From positions 1,240,001 through 1,304,000 of the forward strand of contig NZ_JARCHV010000002.1 in the NCBI RefSeq assembly GCF_028890485.2: a DNA stretch of 64,000 nt. The letters are read 5' to 3'. The position numbers and the translations under genes were made by a program. The notes beneath the pieces were generated by a model. That model did no database searches and had not been told where the DNA came from. It worked only from the letters and a program-made list of their open reading frames with translations. Positions within the stretch are counted from its first letter, which is position 1; the number at the start of each line of letters is the position of its first letter. This stretch comes from Planococcus sp. SK3692. GTDB taxonomy: Bacteria > Bacillota > Bacilli > Bacillales_A > Planococcaceae. Positions 39,482-49,669 of this stretch are shown here, one piece after another.

Positions 39482-40714
39482 ATGTATAACATAATCAAAA
39501 AGACAGAAGATATGATTCGACCGCAATTAGAAGCGGCAGATTACATCGCATTGCAAAATCAGCAGAAAGTGCTTGAAGCCTTTCACCGCCAGAAAGTGAG
39601 CGACCATCACTTCCACCCATCTACAGGCTACGGTTATGATGACGAAGGCAGGGATACATTGGAACGGGTCTATGCAGATGTATTTAAAGCAGAGGCGGCG
39701 CTTGTCCGCCCGCAAATCATTTCGGGCACACACGCCATTACCATTGCCTTGTTTGGCATCTTGCGACCAGGGGATGAACTATTGTATATCACAGGTCAGC
39801 CATATGACACGCTCGCTTCCATCGTCTCGGGTGGCGAGGAGGATACAGGTTCCCTTAAAGACTTCGATATCTCCTACCGACACGTAGATCTGAATGAACA
39901 GCATCAAGTAGACTGGCCGTCAGTTGAGCAAGCGATCGCGAACAATACCAAAATGATCGCCATTCAGCGTTCAAGAGGGTATGATAACCGGCCTTCTTTT
40001 ACCATCCAAGAAATCAAGGGCATGATTGAAAAAATCCGTGAAATCAAACCCGATGCTGTCGTATTTGTCGATAATTGCTACGGTGAATTCGTAGAAACTG
40101 CAGAACCGATTGAAGCAGGTGCTGATCTTATAGCCGGCTCGTTAATCAAGAATCCGGGAGGCGGACTTGCCAAAATCGGCGGATATATCGCTGGCAAACG
40201 CATATTTGTTGAAAAATGCGCTTATCGGATGACCTCGCCGGGTATAGGAGGGGAGGCTGGAGCTTCCCTTAATGCGCTTGCTGATATGTATCAAGGATTC
40301 TTCATGGCCCCGCATATCGTGTCACAAGCATTAAAAGGAGCGGTTTTCACCGCAGCTTTACTGGAGACGGCCGGCATGAAAACCAGCCCTCATTATAGTG
40401 CGGCACGGACAGACTTGATTCAATCGGTATCATTCCAGACGGCCGATCAGATGGTGGCGTTCTGCCGTGCGATCCAAGCGAATTCCCCGGTCAATGCACA
40501 ATTTCTGCCCGAGCCGGCTTATATGCCGGGCTATGAAGATGATGTCATCATGGCAGCCGGCACTTTTGTCCAAGGCGCGAGCATCGAATTGACGGCTGAT
40601 GGGCCAATACGGTCGCCATTTACCGCATTTGTACAAGGGGGATTGACTTACGAGCATGTGAAGCTGGCGGTCGTCAACGCATTGCGAGCTTTGGAAAAGG
40701 AACAATTGCTGTAA
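39482..40714 (+). CDS. ynbB: Methionine gamma-lyase-like PLP enzyme (YnbB)
   Basis: A 410-residue PLP-dependent protein of the YnbB family, annotated as methionine gamma-lyase-like or, historically, aluminium-resistance protein. The Schiff-base lysine lies in GSLIKNPGGG; SGTHAI binds the cofactor phosphate, and VDNCYGEF carries the ring-stacking aspartate. The in-frame ATG at 39470 is upstream, but GGAGA at 39472 serves the ATG at 39482. It directly precedes glnR as in Bacillus. Substrate is unproven. Confidence 0.9.
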   Translation: MYNIIKKTEDMIRPQLEAADYIALQNQQKVLEAFHRQKVSDHHFHPSTGYGYDDEGRDTLERVYADVFKAEAALVRPQIISGTHAITIALFGILRPGDELLYITGQPYDTLASIVSGGEEDTGSLKDFDISYRHVDLNEQHQVDWPSVEQAIANNTKMIAIQRSRGYDNRPSFTIQEIKGMIEKIREIKPDAVVFVDNCYGEFVETAEPIEAGADLIAGSLIKNPGGGLAKIGGYIAGKRIFVEKCAYRMTSPGIGGEAGASLNALADMYQGFFMAPHIVSQALKGAVFTAALLETAGMKTSPHYSAARTDLIQSVSFQTADQMVAFCRAIQANSPVNAQFLPEPAYMPGYEDDVIMAAGTFVQGASIELTADGPIRSPFTAFVQGGLTYEHVKLAVVNALRALEKEQLL

Positions 40715-40744
40715 TTGCTTTAAAAAACAGTCTATAAAAAATCG

Positions 40745-40761
40745 TGTCAGAAAATCTAACA
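40745..40761. promoter_or_regulatory. GlnR box upstream of glnRA
   Basis: TGTCA-N7-TAACA matches the GlnR/TnrA consensus TGTNA-N7-TNACA perfectly. A second near match (six-base spacing) at 40764-40779 overlaps the -35. This predicts autoregulated, nitrogen-responsive repression. Confidence 0.88.
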
Positions 40762-40766
40762 TCTGT

Positions 40767-40795
40767 TTGACAAATAACATGACATGTAATAAACT
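40767..40795 (+). promoter_or_regulatory. glnRA promoter
   Basis: Consensus TTGACA (40767-40772), a 17-base spacer and TAAACT (40790-40795). Confidence 0.85.
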
Positions 40796-40829
40796 GAAAA
40801 TGTAGTAATTAGTGAAATGGGTGAAACTT

Positions 40830-41216
40830 ATGACAAATCGGGTTCGCCGCACCATGCCCATTCTCCCGATCAGCATCGTAATGCAACTGACGGATTTGAC
40901 AGCACGGCAAATACGCTATTACGAAGAGCAAAAGCTGATCAGTCCTGCCAGGACAGAAGGCAATAAGCGCATGTTTTCATTGAATGATGTCGACGCACTG
41001 CTCGAGATCAAGGAATATCTGGAGCAGGGACTCAATGTCGCGGGCATCAGAAAACTGTACGAAACAAAAGAGATGCCGCAAAACGATCAAGCCGAGCCGA
41101 AGACATTGAGCGATGCAGAACTCCGCAGCTTGCTGCGTGAGGAGATGAAGCATCAGGCGCGGCCGTTTAGCCAGGCATCCCAACGACACGGTGATTTATC
41201 CCGTTTCTTTAAATAA
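40830..41216 (+). CDS. glnR: MerR-family nitrogen regulator GlnR
   Basis: GlnR represses glnRA under nitrogen excess after binding feedback-inhibited glutamine synthetase. The 128-residue protein has a MerR HTH (VMQLTDLTARQIRYYEEQKLI, then NKRMFS), a dimerisation helix and the C-terminal GDLSRFFK tail that contacts glutamine synthetase. ATG 40830 aligns with the Bacillus start; an upstream ATG at 40812 lacks a ribosome site. glnA follows after 38 bp. Confidence 0.97.
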   Translation: MTNRVRRTMPILPISIVMQLTDLTARQIRYYEEQKLISPARTEGNKRMFSLNDVDALLEIKEYLEQGLNVAGIRKLYETKEMPQNDQAEPKTLSDAELRSLLREEMKHQARPFSQASQRHGDLSRFFK

Positions 41217-41254
41217 GCGGGCTACATAATATAACCTAGGAGAGTGAACAGTAC

Positions 41255-42589
41255 ATGAGCAAGTATTCAAAAGAAGACATTATTCGTTTGGTAAAAGAAG
41301 AAGACGTCAATTTTATCCGCCTGCAATTCACCGACATTCTCGGCGTTATCAAAAACGTAGAAATCCCAACATCCCAGCTTGAAAAAGCACTCGACAACAA
41401 AATGATGTTTGATGGATCTTCAATCGACGGCTTTGTCCGTATCGAAGAATCCGATATGTATTTGTTCCCAGACCTTGATACATGGGTTGTCTTCCCATGG
41501 ATTACAGGAAAAGGTAAAGTTGCGCGTTTGATCTGCGATATTTACAATGCAGACGGAACGCCATTTGCTGGAGATCCACGTACAAACTTGAAGCGTGTCT
41601 TGAAAGAGATGGAAGAACTTGGATTCACTCATTTCAACCTAGGGCCAGAGCCGGAATTCTTCCTGTTCAAACTTGATGAAAGAGGCGAACCGTCTCTTGA
41701 ACTGAATGACCATGGCGGTTATTTTGACTTGGCACCGATGGACCTTGGCGAAAACTGCCGACGCGACATCGTACTTGAGCTGGAGGAAATGGGCTTTGAA
41801 ATCGAAGCATCCCACCACGAAGTAGCGCCAGGACAGCATGAAATTGACTTTAAATATGCTGATGCCATCAAAGCTTGCGATGATATCCAAACCTTTAAAC
41901 TGGTTGTTAAAACGATTGCCCGTAAACACGGACTTCACGCAACATTCATGCCGAAACCATTGTTCGGCGTCAACGGATCAGGCATGCACATGAACGTTTC
42001 CTTGTTCAAAGGCAACGAAAATGCTTTCCTTGATGAAGATGGCGACTTGAAGTTGAGCAAAACAGCTTACCAGTTCATGGCAGGCATCATTGAGCATGCG
42101 AAAGCGTTCACGGCTGTCACGAACCCGACAGTCAACTCATATAAGCGCCTTGTACCAGGTTATGAAGCACCTTGCTACATCGCTTGGTCAGGTAAAAACC
42201 GTAGCCCATTAATCCGTATCCCGGCTTCACGCGGCTTGTCAACGCGCGTAGAAGTGCGTTCGGTTGACCCTGCTGCGAACCCTTACTTGGCAATGGCTGT
42301 GTTGCTTGGCGCTGGACTTGACGGCATCAAACGCGATCTGACTCCGCCAAAAGCGGTAGACCGCAATATCTATGCAATGAACCGCAAAGAACGCAAAGAA
42401 GTCGGCATTGAAGATCTGCCAGGCACATTGTATGCTGCTCTTGATGAGCTGCAAAACGATGAAGTCATGACAAAAGCGCTCGGTTCACACATTTTGAATA
42501 ACTTCGTGGAAGCGAAGGAAATCGAATGGGATATGTTCAGAACAAGCGTCCACCCGTGGGAGCGCGAGCAATACTTGAAAATGTATTAA
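41255..42589 (+). CDS. glnA: Glutamine synthetase, type I
   Basis: GlnA makes glutamine from glutamate, ammonia and ATP. The 444-residue GSI-alpha protein shows [29 protein letters not shown] (ATP/glutamate site) and [10 protein letters not shown]. The short length without the GSI-beta insertion and adenylylation site fits Firmicutes, where control is by feedback and GlnR. It is co-transcribed with glnR and followed by a strong terminator. Confidence 0.98.
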   Translation: MSKYSKEDIIRLVKEEDVNFIRLQFTDILGVIKNVEIPTSQLEKALDNKMMFDGSSIDGFVRIEESDMYLFPDLDTWVVFPWITGKGKVARLICDIYNADGTPFAGDPRTNLKRVLKEMEELGFTHFNLGPEPEFFLFKLDERGEPSLELNDHGGYFDLAPMDLGENCRRDIVLELEEMGFEIEASHHEVAPGQHEIDFKYADAIKACDDIQTFKLVVKTIARKHGLHATFMPKPLFGVNGSGMHMNVSLFKGNENAFLDEDGDLKLSKTAYQFMAGIIEHAKAFTAVTNPTVNSYKRLVPGYEAPCYIAWSGKNRSPLIRIPASRGLSTRVEVRSVDPAANPYLAMAVLLGAGLDGIKRDLTPPKAVDRNIYAMNRKERKEVGIEDLPGTLYAALDELQNDEVMTKALGSHILNNFVEAKEIEWDMFRTSVHPWEREQYLKMY

Positions 42590-42594
42590 TAGCA

Positions 42595-42627
42595 AAAACC
42601 GGAGCCGAGTGCTCCGGTTTTTTTTTT
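42595..42627 (+). terminator. Intrinsic terminator after glnA
   Basis: AAAACCGGAGC/GCTCCGGTTTT stem, five-base loop, long T run. Confidence 0.92.
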
Positions 42628-42780
42628 GATTTACAAGGACTTAGGCCATACGGTAAAAGGCGATTGGGCAACTGAAGGAAAACTGTCTAAAGATTGTGCC
42701 CTTTCACACATACGCTGAGCGGTGGAAACGTGGTAAGATTTTACTTATATGAAAGAACTTCTAATATCTGGAGGGATAAA

Positions 42781-43311
42781 ATGCGTTTTATGAATGTCAT
42801 CATTGTATTTCTTATTGCCTTTTCATTCGCAGGAATTGCCTTATATGCAGTTGGGCCGAATCTATCGACTGAGGCAGTAGCGCAAAAAGCATTTGAAGAA
42901 CTCGAGCAAAGCGGTAAAATGGAGGAAATGGTCCAGCAAATCGAAGCGGATCCGGAAGTTAGCCGCTATATGGAAGAGTGGCAATCCCAGCAAGCGATTC
43001 CAGAACAAGCGCCAGACAGCGGGACAAATGAACAGTTTGAAGAAGGATCTATCGATGAGGGAGATTCCGTTGAAATCGACCCGCCACAAGTGCCGGAAGA
43101 ACAGGAATTGGCGTTTGAGACCAAAGAAGATGCTGCCAGCGTCATGATGGAAAAAGTCGGCTTCCGCAACTTATTGAAAATGAAAAATGCCGTAGAAAAT
43201 GATACGATGACGGCTGAACAAGTGATGGATGAACTCGATGATGATTTGAATGAGGAAGAAATGCTCGCCTTGAAAGTAATGATCTTTAAGGAATGGCAAA
43301 ACCGAAACTAA
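42781..43311 (+). CDS. Hypothetical exported or membrane-anchored acidic protein
   Basis: I do not recognise this 176-residue protein. The first 24 residues form one hydrophobic helix (NVIIVFLIAFSFAGIALYAV), a signal anchor or signal peptide without a lipobox. The middle (about 65-105) is acidic and Pro/Glu/Gln-rich and probably disordered; residues 110-176 look helical and charged (ENDTMTAEQVMDELDDDL). ATG 42781 follows TGGAGGGA with good spacing; longer frames lack a ribosome site. It stands alone between glnA and another small gene and may be specific to Planococcaceae. Confidence 0.75.
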   Translation: MRFMNVIIVFLIAFSFAGIALYAVGPNLSTEAVAQKAFEELEQSGKMEEMVQQIEADPEVSRYMEEWQSQQAIPEQAPDSGTNEQFEEGSIDEGDSVEIDPPQVPEEQELAFETKEDAASVMMEKVGFRNLLKMKNAVENDTMTAEQVMDELDDDLNEEEMLALKVMIFKEWQNRN

Positions 43312-43371
43312 GCAATGGTTTATGCTACACTTATACATGCATTTCCATTCATTTTGAAGGGAGGAATTTCG

Positions 43372-43575
43372 GTGAAATCGTTTCAAGTAGAATTCTTCTT
43401 TGATCAAGGAAATACCATTGTGCATACAGTAAAAGCGATCGACAAGGAATCGGCTATAAGCCAAGTGCCGTCAAATGGTACTTATGAATTGACGGACGAA
43501 GCAAGTGGCAAGATTTACCGCATTACAATCAATCTGGTCAAATACATCGTCGTGACAGAAATGCAACCAAATTAA
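43372..43575 (+). CDS. Small hypothetical protein, 67 residues
   Basis: A small protein of unknown function with predicted beta-rich composition (FQVEFFFDQGNTIVHTVKAI, then YRITINLVKYIVVTEMQ). The GTG start has a strong AAGGGAGG ribosome site seven bases upstream, which supports expression. The stop codon is in the left arm of a 21-bp hairpin. No membrane segment or metal motif is seen. It lies between the preceding exported protein and the convergent lexA gene. Confidence 0.65.
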   Translation: MKSFQVEFFFDQGNTIVHTVKAIDKESAISQVPSNGTYELTDEASGKIYRITINLVKYIVVTEMQPN

Positions 43576-43627
43576 AGACACAAAAGCAGCCGGGGATAAA
43601 CATCTTCGGCTGCTTTTGTGTCTTTAA
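43572..43627. terminator. Perfect 21-bp hairpin, probable bidirectional terminator
   Basis: Left arm 43572-43592, right arm 43607-43627, fully complementary, 14-base loop. There is no external T run on the plus strand; the stem itself holds CTTTTG and CTTT segments. It includes the preceding stop codon. Confidence 0.7.
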
Positions 43628-43658
43628 GGTTACATAAGATGATTATATAGAGCTCAAG

Positions 43659-43706
43659 GCCATAGAAAAAAGGAGGAAGTCATGCTTTCCTCCTTTTTTC
43701 TATGGC
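43659..43706. terminator. Second long hairpin, lexA-side terminator
   Basis: Perfect 20-bp stem (43659-43678 with 43687-43706), eight-base loop. It contains A6 and T6 tracts, so it can terminate in both directions. CAAGG/CCTTG extends the stem after a bulge. It lies just downstream of the lexA stop. Confidence 0.8.
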
Positions 43707-43728
43707 TCCTTGAACTGGAGCAAGATAC

Positions 43729-44349
43729 TTAATGGATTTGGCGGTAGACGCCGACGACTTTTCCGAGAATGCTCACCTGGTCAACGATAATCGGATCCAT
43801 CGATGAATTTTCAGGCTGCAGGCGGAAGTAATTATCCTCACGGAAAAAGCGTTTAACCGTGGCTTCATTTTCTTCGGTCATCGCAACGACGATGTCTCCG
43901 TTGTTGGCAGTTTGCTGTTGCTTGACGACAACATAATCGCCATTTAAGATGCCGGCTTCGATCATACTTTCACCCATAATCTCCAACATGAAGATATGGT
44001 CTTCTTCCGTGCCGTATGTTTGTGGCAACGGAAAGTATTCTTCGACGTTTTCAATCGCAGTAATCGGCATGCCTGCTGTAACTTTACCGATAAGGGGCAC
44101 GTGTAAAACAGGACTCTTATCGATGAGTGCTTCTTCAGAACCGATGATTTCAATGGCTCTTGGTTTCGTTGGGTCGCGGCGGATGAGCCCTTTGCTTTCG
44201 AGTCTCGCTAGATGGCCGTGGACAGTCGAACTGGATGCAAGGCCGACCGCTTCGCCAATCTCCCGGACGGAGGGGGGATAGCCTTTTGCACGGACTTCAT
44301 CTTTTATGAAATTCAGGATGTCTTCCTGACGCTTAGATACTTTTTTCAC
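43729..44349 (-). CDS. lexA: SOS repressor LexA
   Basis: LexA represses the SOS genes and cleaves itself when stimulated by RecA filaments. The 206-residue protein has an N-terminal winged helix ([24 protein letters not shown]), the cleavage site Ala92-Gly93 in KVTAGMP, catalytic Ser128 in GESMIEAG and Lys166 in EATVKRFF. The GTG start at 44349 follows AGAGGTG and matches the Bacillus length; a longer ATG frame from 44379 lacks a ribosome site. It is divergent from yneA with several LexA boxes between. Confidence 0.96.
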   Translation of the reverse strand: MKKVSKRQEDILNFIKDEVRAKGYPPSVREIGEAVGLASSSTVHGHLARLESKGLIRRDPTKPRAIEIIGSEEALIDKSPVLHVPLIGKVTAGMPITAIENVEEYFPLPQTYGTEEDHIFMLEIMGESMIEAGILNGDYVVVKQQQTANNGDIVVAMTEENEATVKRFFREDNYFRLQPENSSMDPIIVDQVSILGKVVGVYRQIH

Positions 44350-44393
44350 CAGTTTCACCTCTTTATAGGATTTATTCAAGATTAACTATCTAT

Positions 44394-44422
44394 AGTATAG
44401 CAACTCGGGCATTGAAATGCAA
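44394..44422 (-). promoter_or_regulatory. lexA promoter
   Basis: On the minus strand, TTGCAT (44422-44417), a 17-base spacer and TATACT (44399-44394). The -35 overlaps the LexA box at 44420-44433, consistent with autorepression. Confidence 0.75.
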
Positions 44423-44433
44423 ACATAGGTTCG
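44420..44433. promoter_or_regulatory. LexA box 1 of the lexA-yneA region
   Basis: CAAACATAGGTTCG matches CGAAC-N4-GTTCG at nine of ten positions. Confidence 0.8.
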
Positions 44434-44442
44434 AATTTAATC

Positions 44443-44471
44443 TTGACAAGAAACGTCTGTTCGCTTTAATA
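44443..44471 (+). promoter_or_regulatory. yneA promoter
   Basis: Consensus TTGACA (44443-44448) and, after 17 bases, TTAATA (44466-44471), embedded among LexA boxes. Confidence 0.65.
44450..44463. promoter_or_regulatory. LexA box 2 of the lexA-yneA region
   Basis: GAAACGTCTGTTCG matches eight of ten consensus positions and lies between the yneA -35 and -10. Confidence 0.65.
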
Positions 44472-44473
44472 TG

Positions 44474-44500
44474 AGAACATACATTCCGAACAAATATTCT
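44474..44500. promoter_or_regulatory. Overlapping degenerate LexA boxes before yneA
   Basis: AGAACATACATTCC (44474-44487) and CGAACAAATATTCT (44487-44500) resemble CGAAC-N4-GTTCG with three and two mismatches. Confidence 0.45.
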
Positions 44501-44516
44501 AAAGGAGGCGGCTTGA

Positions 44517-45484
<968 letters not shown>

Positions 45485-45542
45485 AACCTTGCACTGTCCC
45501 GCCTTTTTTTGTACCATGGAGCAGTGGAAAGGGGGACTTTAT

Positions 45543-45776
45543 ATGCTATCTCCAGATAAGATCGGACGGATCAACGAATTGTCCAAAAAGTCCAAGCGTG
45601 ACGGGCTGACGCAAGAAGAATCAAAAGAACAATCGGCGCTGCGCCAGGAATACCTACAAAGTTTCCGCAAGTCGATGCGTGGAACGATTGAAAATGTCAC
45701 CGTCATCGATCCGGAAGGAAAAGACGTAACACCAGACAAAATTAAAAATAAACGGGAGAATAAGTATTTGAATTAA
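45543..45776 (+). CDS. ynzC: YnzC-like UPF0291 (DUF896) protein
   Basis: A 77-residue helical-hairpin protein of the DUF896 family: KIGRINELSKKSKRDGLTQEE, RQEYLQSFRKSMRGT and a C-terminal DPEGKDVTPDKIK segment. In Bacillus it is part of the yneA-yneB-ynzC SOS operon; no biochemical role is settled. ATG 45543 follows AAAGGGGG. The stop lies within the terminator hairpin. Confidence 0.93.
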   Translation: MLSPDKIGRINELSKKSKRDGLTQEESKEQSALRQEYLQSFRKSMRGTIENVTVIDPEGKDVTPDKIKNKRENKYLN

Positions 45777-45793
45777 TACTTATTCTCTTTTTC
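45756..45793 (+). terminator. Terminator overlapping the ynzC stop
   Basis: Stem GAGAATAAGTATT/AATACTTATTCTC with a six-base loop, then TTTTT. Confidence 0.88.
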
Positions 45794-45861
45794 GTTGTAT
45801 TCTTCCCTAGAGTTGACTAAACTAGAATAGGATTAAATTTAGTTTCAGAGAGGATGTCACT

Positions 45862-47862
45862 ATGTCAAACCATGCAGATCAACTTGCAGTAAATACCATT
45901 CGAACACTTTCTATCGATGCTATTGAAAAAGCCAATTCCGGACACCCGGGACTTCCAATGGGCGCCGCTCCGATGGCGTATACACTCTGGACAAAACATA
46001 TGAACCATAACCCGAACAACCCAAACTGGTTCAACCGCGACCGTTTCGTCCTGTCAGCGGGACATGGTTCGATGCTTCTATACAGCTTGCTTCATTTAAG
46101 CGGATACGGATTGCCGATGGAGGAAATCAAAAACTTCCGCCAATGGGATTCGAAGACGCCTGGACACCCAGAATACAAGCACACAGTTGGTGTCGAAGCC
46201 ACAACTGGACCGCTTGGCCAAGGGATCGGTATGGCAGTCGGCATGGCAATGGCAGAACGCCATTTAGCAGCTACATACAATAAAGAAGGCCTCGACATTA
46301 TCGACCACCACACATTCGCTCTTTGCGGAGACGGTGATTTAATGGAAGGGGTAGCCGGAGAAGCGATTTCTCTTGCAGGGCACTTGAAATTGGATAAATT
46401 GGTTGTATTGTATGACAGCAACGATATTTCACTCGACGGCGATTTGTCGATGAGTTTCTCAGAGAACATCCAGAAGCGTTTCGAGTCTTACGGTTGGAAC
46501 TATCTTCGTGTAGATGAAGGCAACGATATGGACGATTTGTCTGCAAAAATCGCTGAAGCGAAAAAATCAACTGACAAACCGACACTGGTGGAAGTCAAGA
46601 CAGTCATCGGCTACGGTTCGCCGAACAAATCCGGAAAAGCGGATTCGCACGGTGCACCACTAGGCGAAGATGAAATGAAATTAACTAAAGAATATTATAA
46701 ATGGACATTTGATCAAGATTTCCATGTGCCGGAAGAAGTTTACGAAACCTTCAAAGAAGCGACAGATTCACTCGGCGCTAAAGCGGAATCAGCTTGGAAT
46801 GAATTGTACAAACAGTATGAAGCACAGCATCCTGAACTTGCTTCCCAACTTCAAGCAGCGATACACGGTGACGTGCCGGCTGATTTCGACTCGCAATTCC
46901 CGCAATATGAAGTCGGCAAAAAACAAGCAACACGCGCATCGTCTGGTGACATGGTCAATGCTATTGCGAAGACGGTTCCTTCGTTCTTCGGCGGCAGCGC
47001 TGACCTTGCTGGTTCAAACAAAACCAATATCAAAGACGGCGGCGACTTCGATGCTGAGCATCCAGAAGCCCGCAATATCTGGTTCGGCGTTCGTGAATTC
47101 GCGATGGGCGCTGCACTTAACGGTATGGCGCTTCACGGTGGCTTGCATGTCTTCGGTGGTACGTTCTTCGTATTCAGTGATTACGTCCGCCCAGCGATCC
47201 GCCTAGGCGCATTGATGGGGCTTCCAGTTACCTACGTGTTCACGCATGATAGCGTAGCGGTTGGAGAAGACGGCCCGACACATGAACCGATCGAACAGCT
47301 AGCCTCACTGCGCGCAATGCCGAACCTGGGCATCATCCGCCCAGCCGATGCGAACGAAACAAAAGCGGCTTGGCGTTTGGCACTTACGTCTAAAGACAAG
47401 CCGACCTTGCTCGTATTGTCCCGCCAAAACTTGCCGGTTCTCGAAACAACTGGTGAAAAAGCAGAAGAAGGCGTCGAAAAAGGCGCTTACGTCGTGTCTC
47501 CAGCTGAAGACGCACAAGCTTTGCTGCTTGCGACTGGATCTGAAGTCAGCCTAGCAATCGATGCACAGAAGCAATTGAAAGAACAAGGCATCTCGGTGTC
47601 TGTTGTGTCGATGCCATCATGGGATCGTTTCGAACAGCAGGATAAAGAGTACAAAGAATCCGTCTTGCCGAAAAACATCACAAAACGCCTCGCCATCGAA
47701 ATGGGCTCATCATTCGGTTGGGACCGCTACACTGGATTTGAAGGCGATATCCTCGCAATCGATCACTTCGGTGCAAGCGCTCCTGGTGAGAAAATCATGG
47801 AAGAATTCGGTTTCACGCCTGAAAATGTTGTCTCCAAAGTGAAGCAATTGATAAACGGGTGA
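45862..47862 (+). CDS. tkt: Transketolase
   Basis: Transketolase moves two-carbon units between sugar phosphates in the pentose phosphate pathway using thiamine diphosphate. The 666-residue protein has the N-terminal KANSGHPG segment, the ThDP motif beginning GDGDLMEG, the central pyrimidine-binding segment [10 protein letters not shown], and [15 protein letters not shown]. The ribosome site AGAGGATG precedes the ATG. It is followed by its own terminator and lies between the SOS genes and yneF, as in Bacillus. Confidence 0.98.
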   Translation: MSNHADQLAVNTIRTLSIDAIEKANSGHPGLPMGAAPMAYTLWTKHMNHNPNNPNWFNRDRFVLSAGHGSMLLYSLLHLSGYGLPMEEIKNFRQWDSKTPGHPEYKHTVGVEATTGPLGQGIGMAVGMAMAERHLAATYNKEGLDIIDHHTFALCGDGDLMEGVAGEAISLAGHLKLDKLVVLYDSNDISLDGDLSMSFSENIQKRFESYGWNYLRVDEGNDMDDLSAKIAEAKKSTDKPTLVEVKTVIGYGSPNKSGKADSHGAPLGEDEMKLTKEYYKWTFDQDFHVPEEVYETFKEATDSLGAKAESAWNELYKQYEAQHPELASQLQAAIHGDVPADFDSQFPQYEVGKKQATRASSGDMVNAIAKTVPSFFGGSADLAGSNKTNIKDGGDFDAEHPEARNIWFGVREFAMGAALNGMALHGGLHVFGGTFFVFSDYVRPAIRLGALMGLPVTYVFTHDSVAVGEDGPTHEPIEQLASLRAMPNLGIIRPADANETKAAWRLALTSKDKPTLLVLSRQNLPVLETTGEKAEEGVEKGAYVVSPAEDAQALLLATGSEVSLAIDAQKQLKEQGISVSVVSMPSWDRFEQQDKEYKESVLPKNITKRLAIEMGSSFGWDRYTGFEGDILAIDHFGASAPGEKIMEEFGFTPENVVSKVKQLING

Positions 47863-47918
47863 TTACAAGCACAGTTTTCTGTTCTATAAAATAGAATCCA
47901 GTGTCGAAAACCCAAACG

Positions 47919-47949
47919 AAAGCCGCCAGATATCATTTCTGGCGGCTTT
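47919..47949 (+). terminator. Intrinsic terminator after tkt
   Basis: AAGCCGCCAGA/TCTGGCGGCTT stem with T tail. The remaining part of the roughly 350-base tkt-yneF gap (47950-48134) shows no gene or RNA that I can support. Confidence 0.85.
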
Positions 47950-48134
47950 TGTCATGAATCAACGCGATAGAATACAAGAATCATAAAATGTACTTGGCAA
48001 TACGTTCTGTTTGTACGCTGATTAAAAGGCAAGATATGTGCCCTTGAATTCATCCGGCGAGTGACCGTGCCGCGGCTGCACGTTGTGTAATAGGCAGCAG
48101 TCTTTGTTTCTGCGCAATTTTAATGCCGTTCATA

Positions 48135-48163
48135 TAGTCACGTCCTGAAATTTATAGTATAAT
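48135..48163 (+). promoter_or_regulatory. yneF promoter
   Basis: TAGTCA (48135-48140), a 17-base spacer and consensus TATAAT (48158-48163), about 47 bases before yneF. Confidence 0.6.
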
Positions 48164-48210
48164 CCTTTTTGGTGCATGATTTAATTGGCAACACGAAGGA
48201 GGTAATTTGT

Positions 48211-48444
48211 ATGGATACATGGATCTGGATTGTTATCGTTATTGTGGCTTTACTCGCAGGTGTTGCACTTGGATTCTTTATCGCTCGTCGATACATGATG
48301 AAATATTTGCAGGACAACCCACCGATCAACGAAGAGATGCTGCGGATTATGATGATGCAAATGGGACAAAAACCATCTCAAAAGAAAATCAACCAAATGA
48401 TGGCTCAAATGAACAAAGCCTCGACAAAACCGGGCAAAAAATAA
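48211..48444 (+). CDS. yneF: YneF-like UPF0154 membrane protein
   Basis: A 77-residue protein with one N-terminal membrane helix ([20 protein letters not shown]) and a conserved cytoplasmic tail ([21 protein letters not shown]), a family of unknown function ubiquitous in Firmicutes. AAGGAGG precedes the ATG. The last 91 bases, from residue 48 on, are inside the left attachment repeat, so the integrated island has kept the reading frame intact. The native downstream terminator now lies 12 kb away at 60814. Confidence 0.93.
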   Translation: MDTWIWIVIVIVALLAGVALGFFIARRYMMKYLQDNPPINEEMLRIMMMQMGQKPSQKKINQMMAQMNKASTKPGKK

Positions 48445-48449
48445 ACGCT
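48354..48449 (+). repeat. Left attachment repeat (attL) in yneF
   Basis: This 96-base segment covers the last 91 bases of yneF and five bases beyond. It matches 60681-60776 except at one base (48366 A versus 60693 T, a synonymous glycine codon). The exact crossover core cannot be fixed from this sequence. Confidence 0.95.
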
Positions 48450-48656
48450 AGGTATAGAGCGCTTTAACAAGGGTTTCTAGTCAACCAAATAATAAATGAA
48501 GACGAATAATGAGTGAAATCAATGTATGATTTGTCTGTCTAAATGTAGCAGGCTTAATTTTTCGTTGCACTTTCATTTATAGATGGTTAAACCTTCATTT
48601 TTTACTGAACAAACCACTTTTACTGTTGAAACTAAAGCAGAAGGGTGGTTTTTTCT

Positions 48657-49562
48657 ATGGAATTAGAGGACGTATTAAAAGAATACTACTACTATTGTGA
48701 AGCAAAAGGATTTACCAAAAAGACGTTGATTAACAAGCGGCAGGAACTGAAACAGTTATTGGGGTATCTGGTAGAGAAGAGAGCCGTAACGGAGTTAGCA
48801 AGCATTACCACTTTCGATTTGAAAGCTTATGTGAGGATGAAGCAAATCAAGGGATTGCAACCGCAAAGTATAGTGTCCATGTTCAAAACGATACACGCAT
48901 TTTTTGGTTGGTGTGTTAGGGAAGAGTATCTAGAAGTTAATATTGCAAGTAAAGTGGATACTCCTAAAGTGCAGAAGAAAGTCATTGATGGATTTACAGG
49001 AAAAGAAGTGCAAGATATGGTAGCAGCTTTCAATTTTAAGAATTATCTAGAAGCAAGGAATAAAGCAATCATAGCTATGTTGGCAGATACAGGCTTGAGA
49101 GCAATGGAGATTAGAGGATTACAGTTCACTAATGTAAAAGAAACAACCATTTTAGTGAATGGAAAAGGGAATAAAGAAAGAATCGTGTTTATCAGTCCTG
49201 CACTTAAAAGAATCCTGATTAAATATGAGCGACTTAGAAAAGAGTATTTTCAGAACAAGAATGTGACCAGCAATTACTTCCTATCTTATCAGGGAGCGGG
49301 ATTGTCTCATGTAGCATTAGACAGCGTGGTAAAAGAAGCTGGAAAGAGAGCAGGAGTCACTAAGAAAAAAGTATCTCCACACGTCTTTAGGCACTTCTAT
49401 GCTGTGGCATGTCTCTCGGAAGGTGGAATGGACGTCTACAGCTTATCGCGGCTTCTAGGGCATGCTGACGTATCTGTAACGCAACGCTATTTACATTCTA
49501 TGAATGATAAACAGTTATCAATTAAGGCAATTGCATCAAGTCCATTAATGAAACTAAGATAA
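48657..49562 (+). CDS. Tyrosine recombinase/integrase of the island
   Basis: A 301-residue phage-type integrase: N-terminal SAM-like core-binding domain (about 1-90) and C-terminal catalytic domain with Arg148 in DTGLRAMEIRGL, a lysine in the NGKGNKER hairpin, His242 and Arg245 in PHVFRH, His269 in LLGHADV and nucleophile Tyr278 in QRYLH. It lies about 200 bp inside attL, so it most likely catalyses insertion into and excision from yneF. ATG 48657 follows AGAAGGGTGG; a GTG at 48645 overlaps that ribosome site. A terminator follows. Confidence 0.94.
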   Translation: MELEDVLKEYYYYCEAKGFTKKTLINKRQELKQLLGYLVEKRAVTELASITTFDLKAYVRMKQIKGLQPQSIVSMFKTIHAFFGWCVREEYLEVNIASKVDTPKVQKKVIDGFTGKEVQDMVAAFNFKNYLEARNKAIIAMLADTGLRAMEIRGLQFTNVKETTILVNGKGNKERIVFISPALKRILIKYERLRKEYFQNKNVTSNYFLSYQGAGLSHVALDSVVKEAGKRAGVTKKKVSPHVFRHFYAVACLSEGGMDVYSLSRLLGHADVSVTQRYLHSMNDKQLSIKAIASSPLMKLR

Positions 49563-49581
49563 ATAACCAGATACACCTAAA

Positions 49582-49606
49582 ACACCTCGTACGAGGTGTT
49601 TTTTTG
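49582..49606 (+). terminator. Intrinsic terminator after the integrase
   Basis: AACACCTCG/CGAGGTGTT stem with a TA loop and a run of T. Confidence 0.92.
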
Positions 49607-49633
49607 TAGTTCTCATCAATAGTATGATAAAAC

Positions 49634-49662
49634 TTGACATATAAAGTATGTTATGTTATATT
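49634..49662 (+). promoter_or_regulatory. Promoter of the island HTH regulator
   Basis: Consensus TTGACA (49634-49639), a 17-base spacer and TATATT (49657-49662). Confidence 0.85.
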
Positions 49663-49669
49663 AATATAA

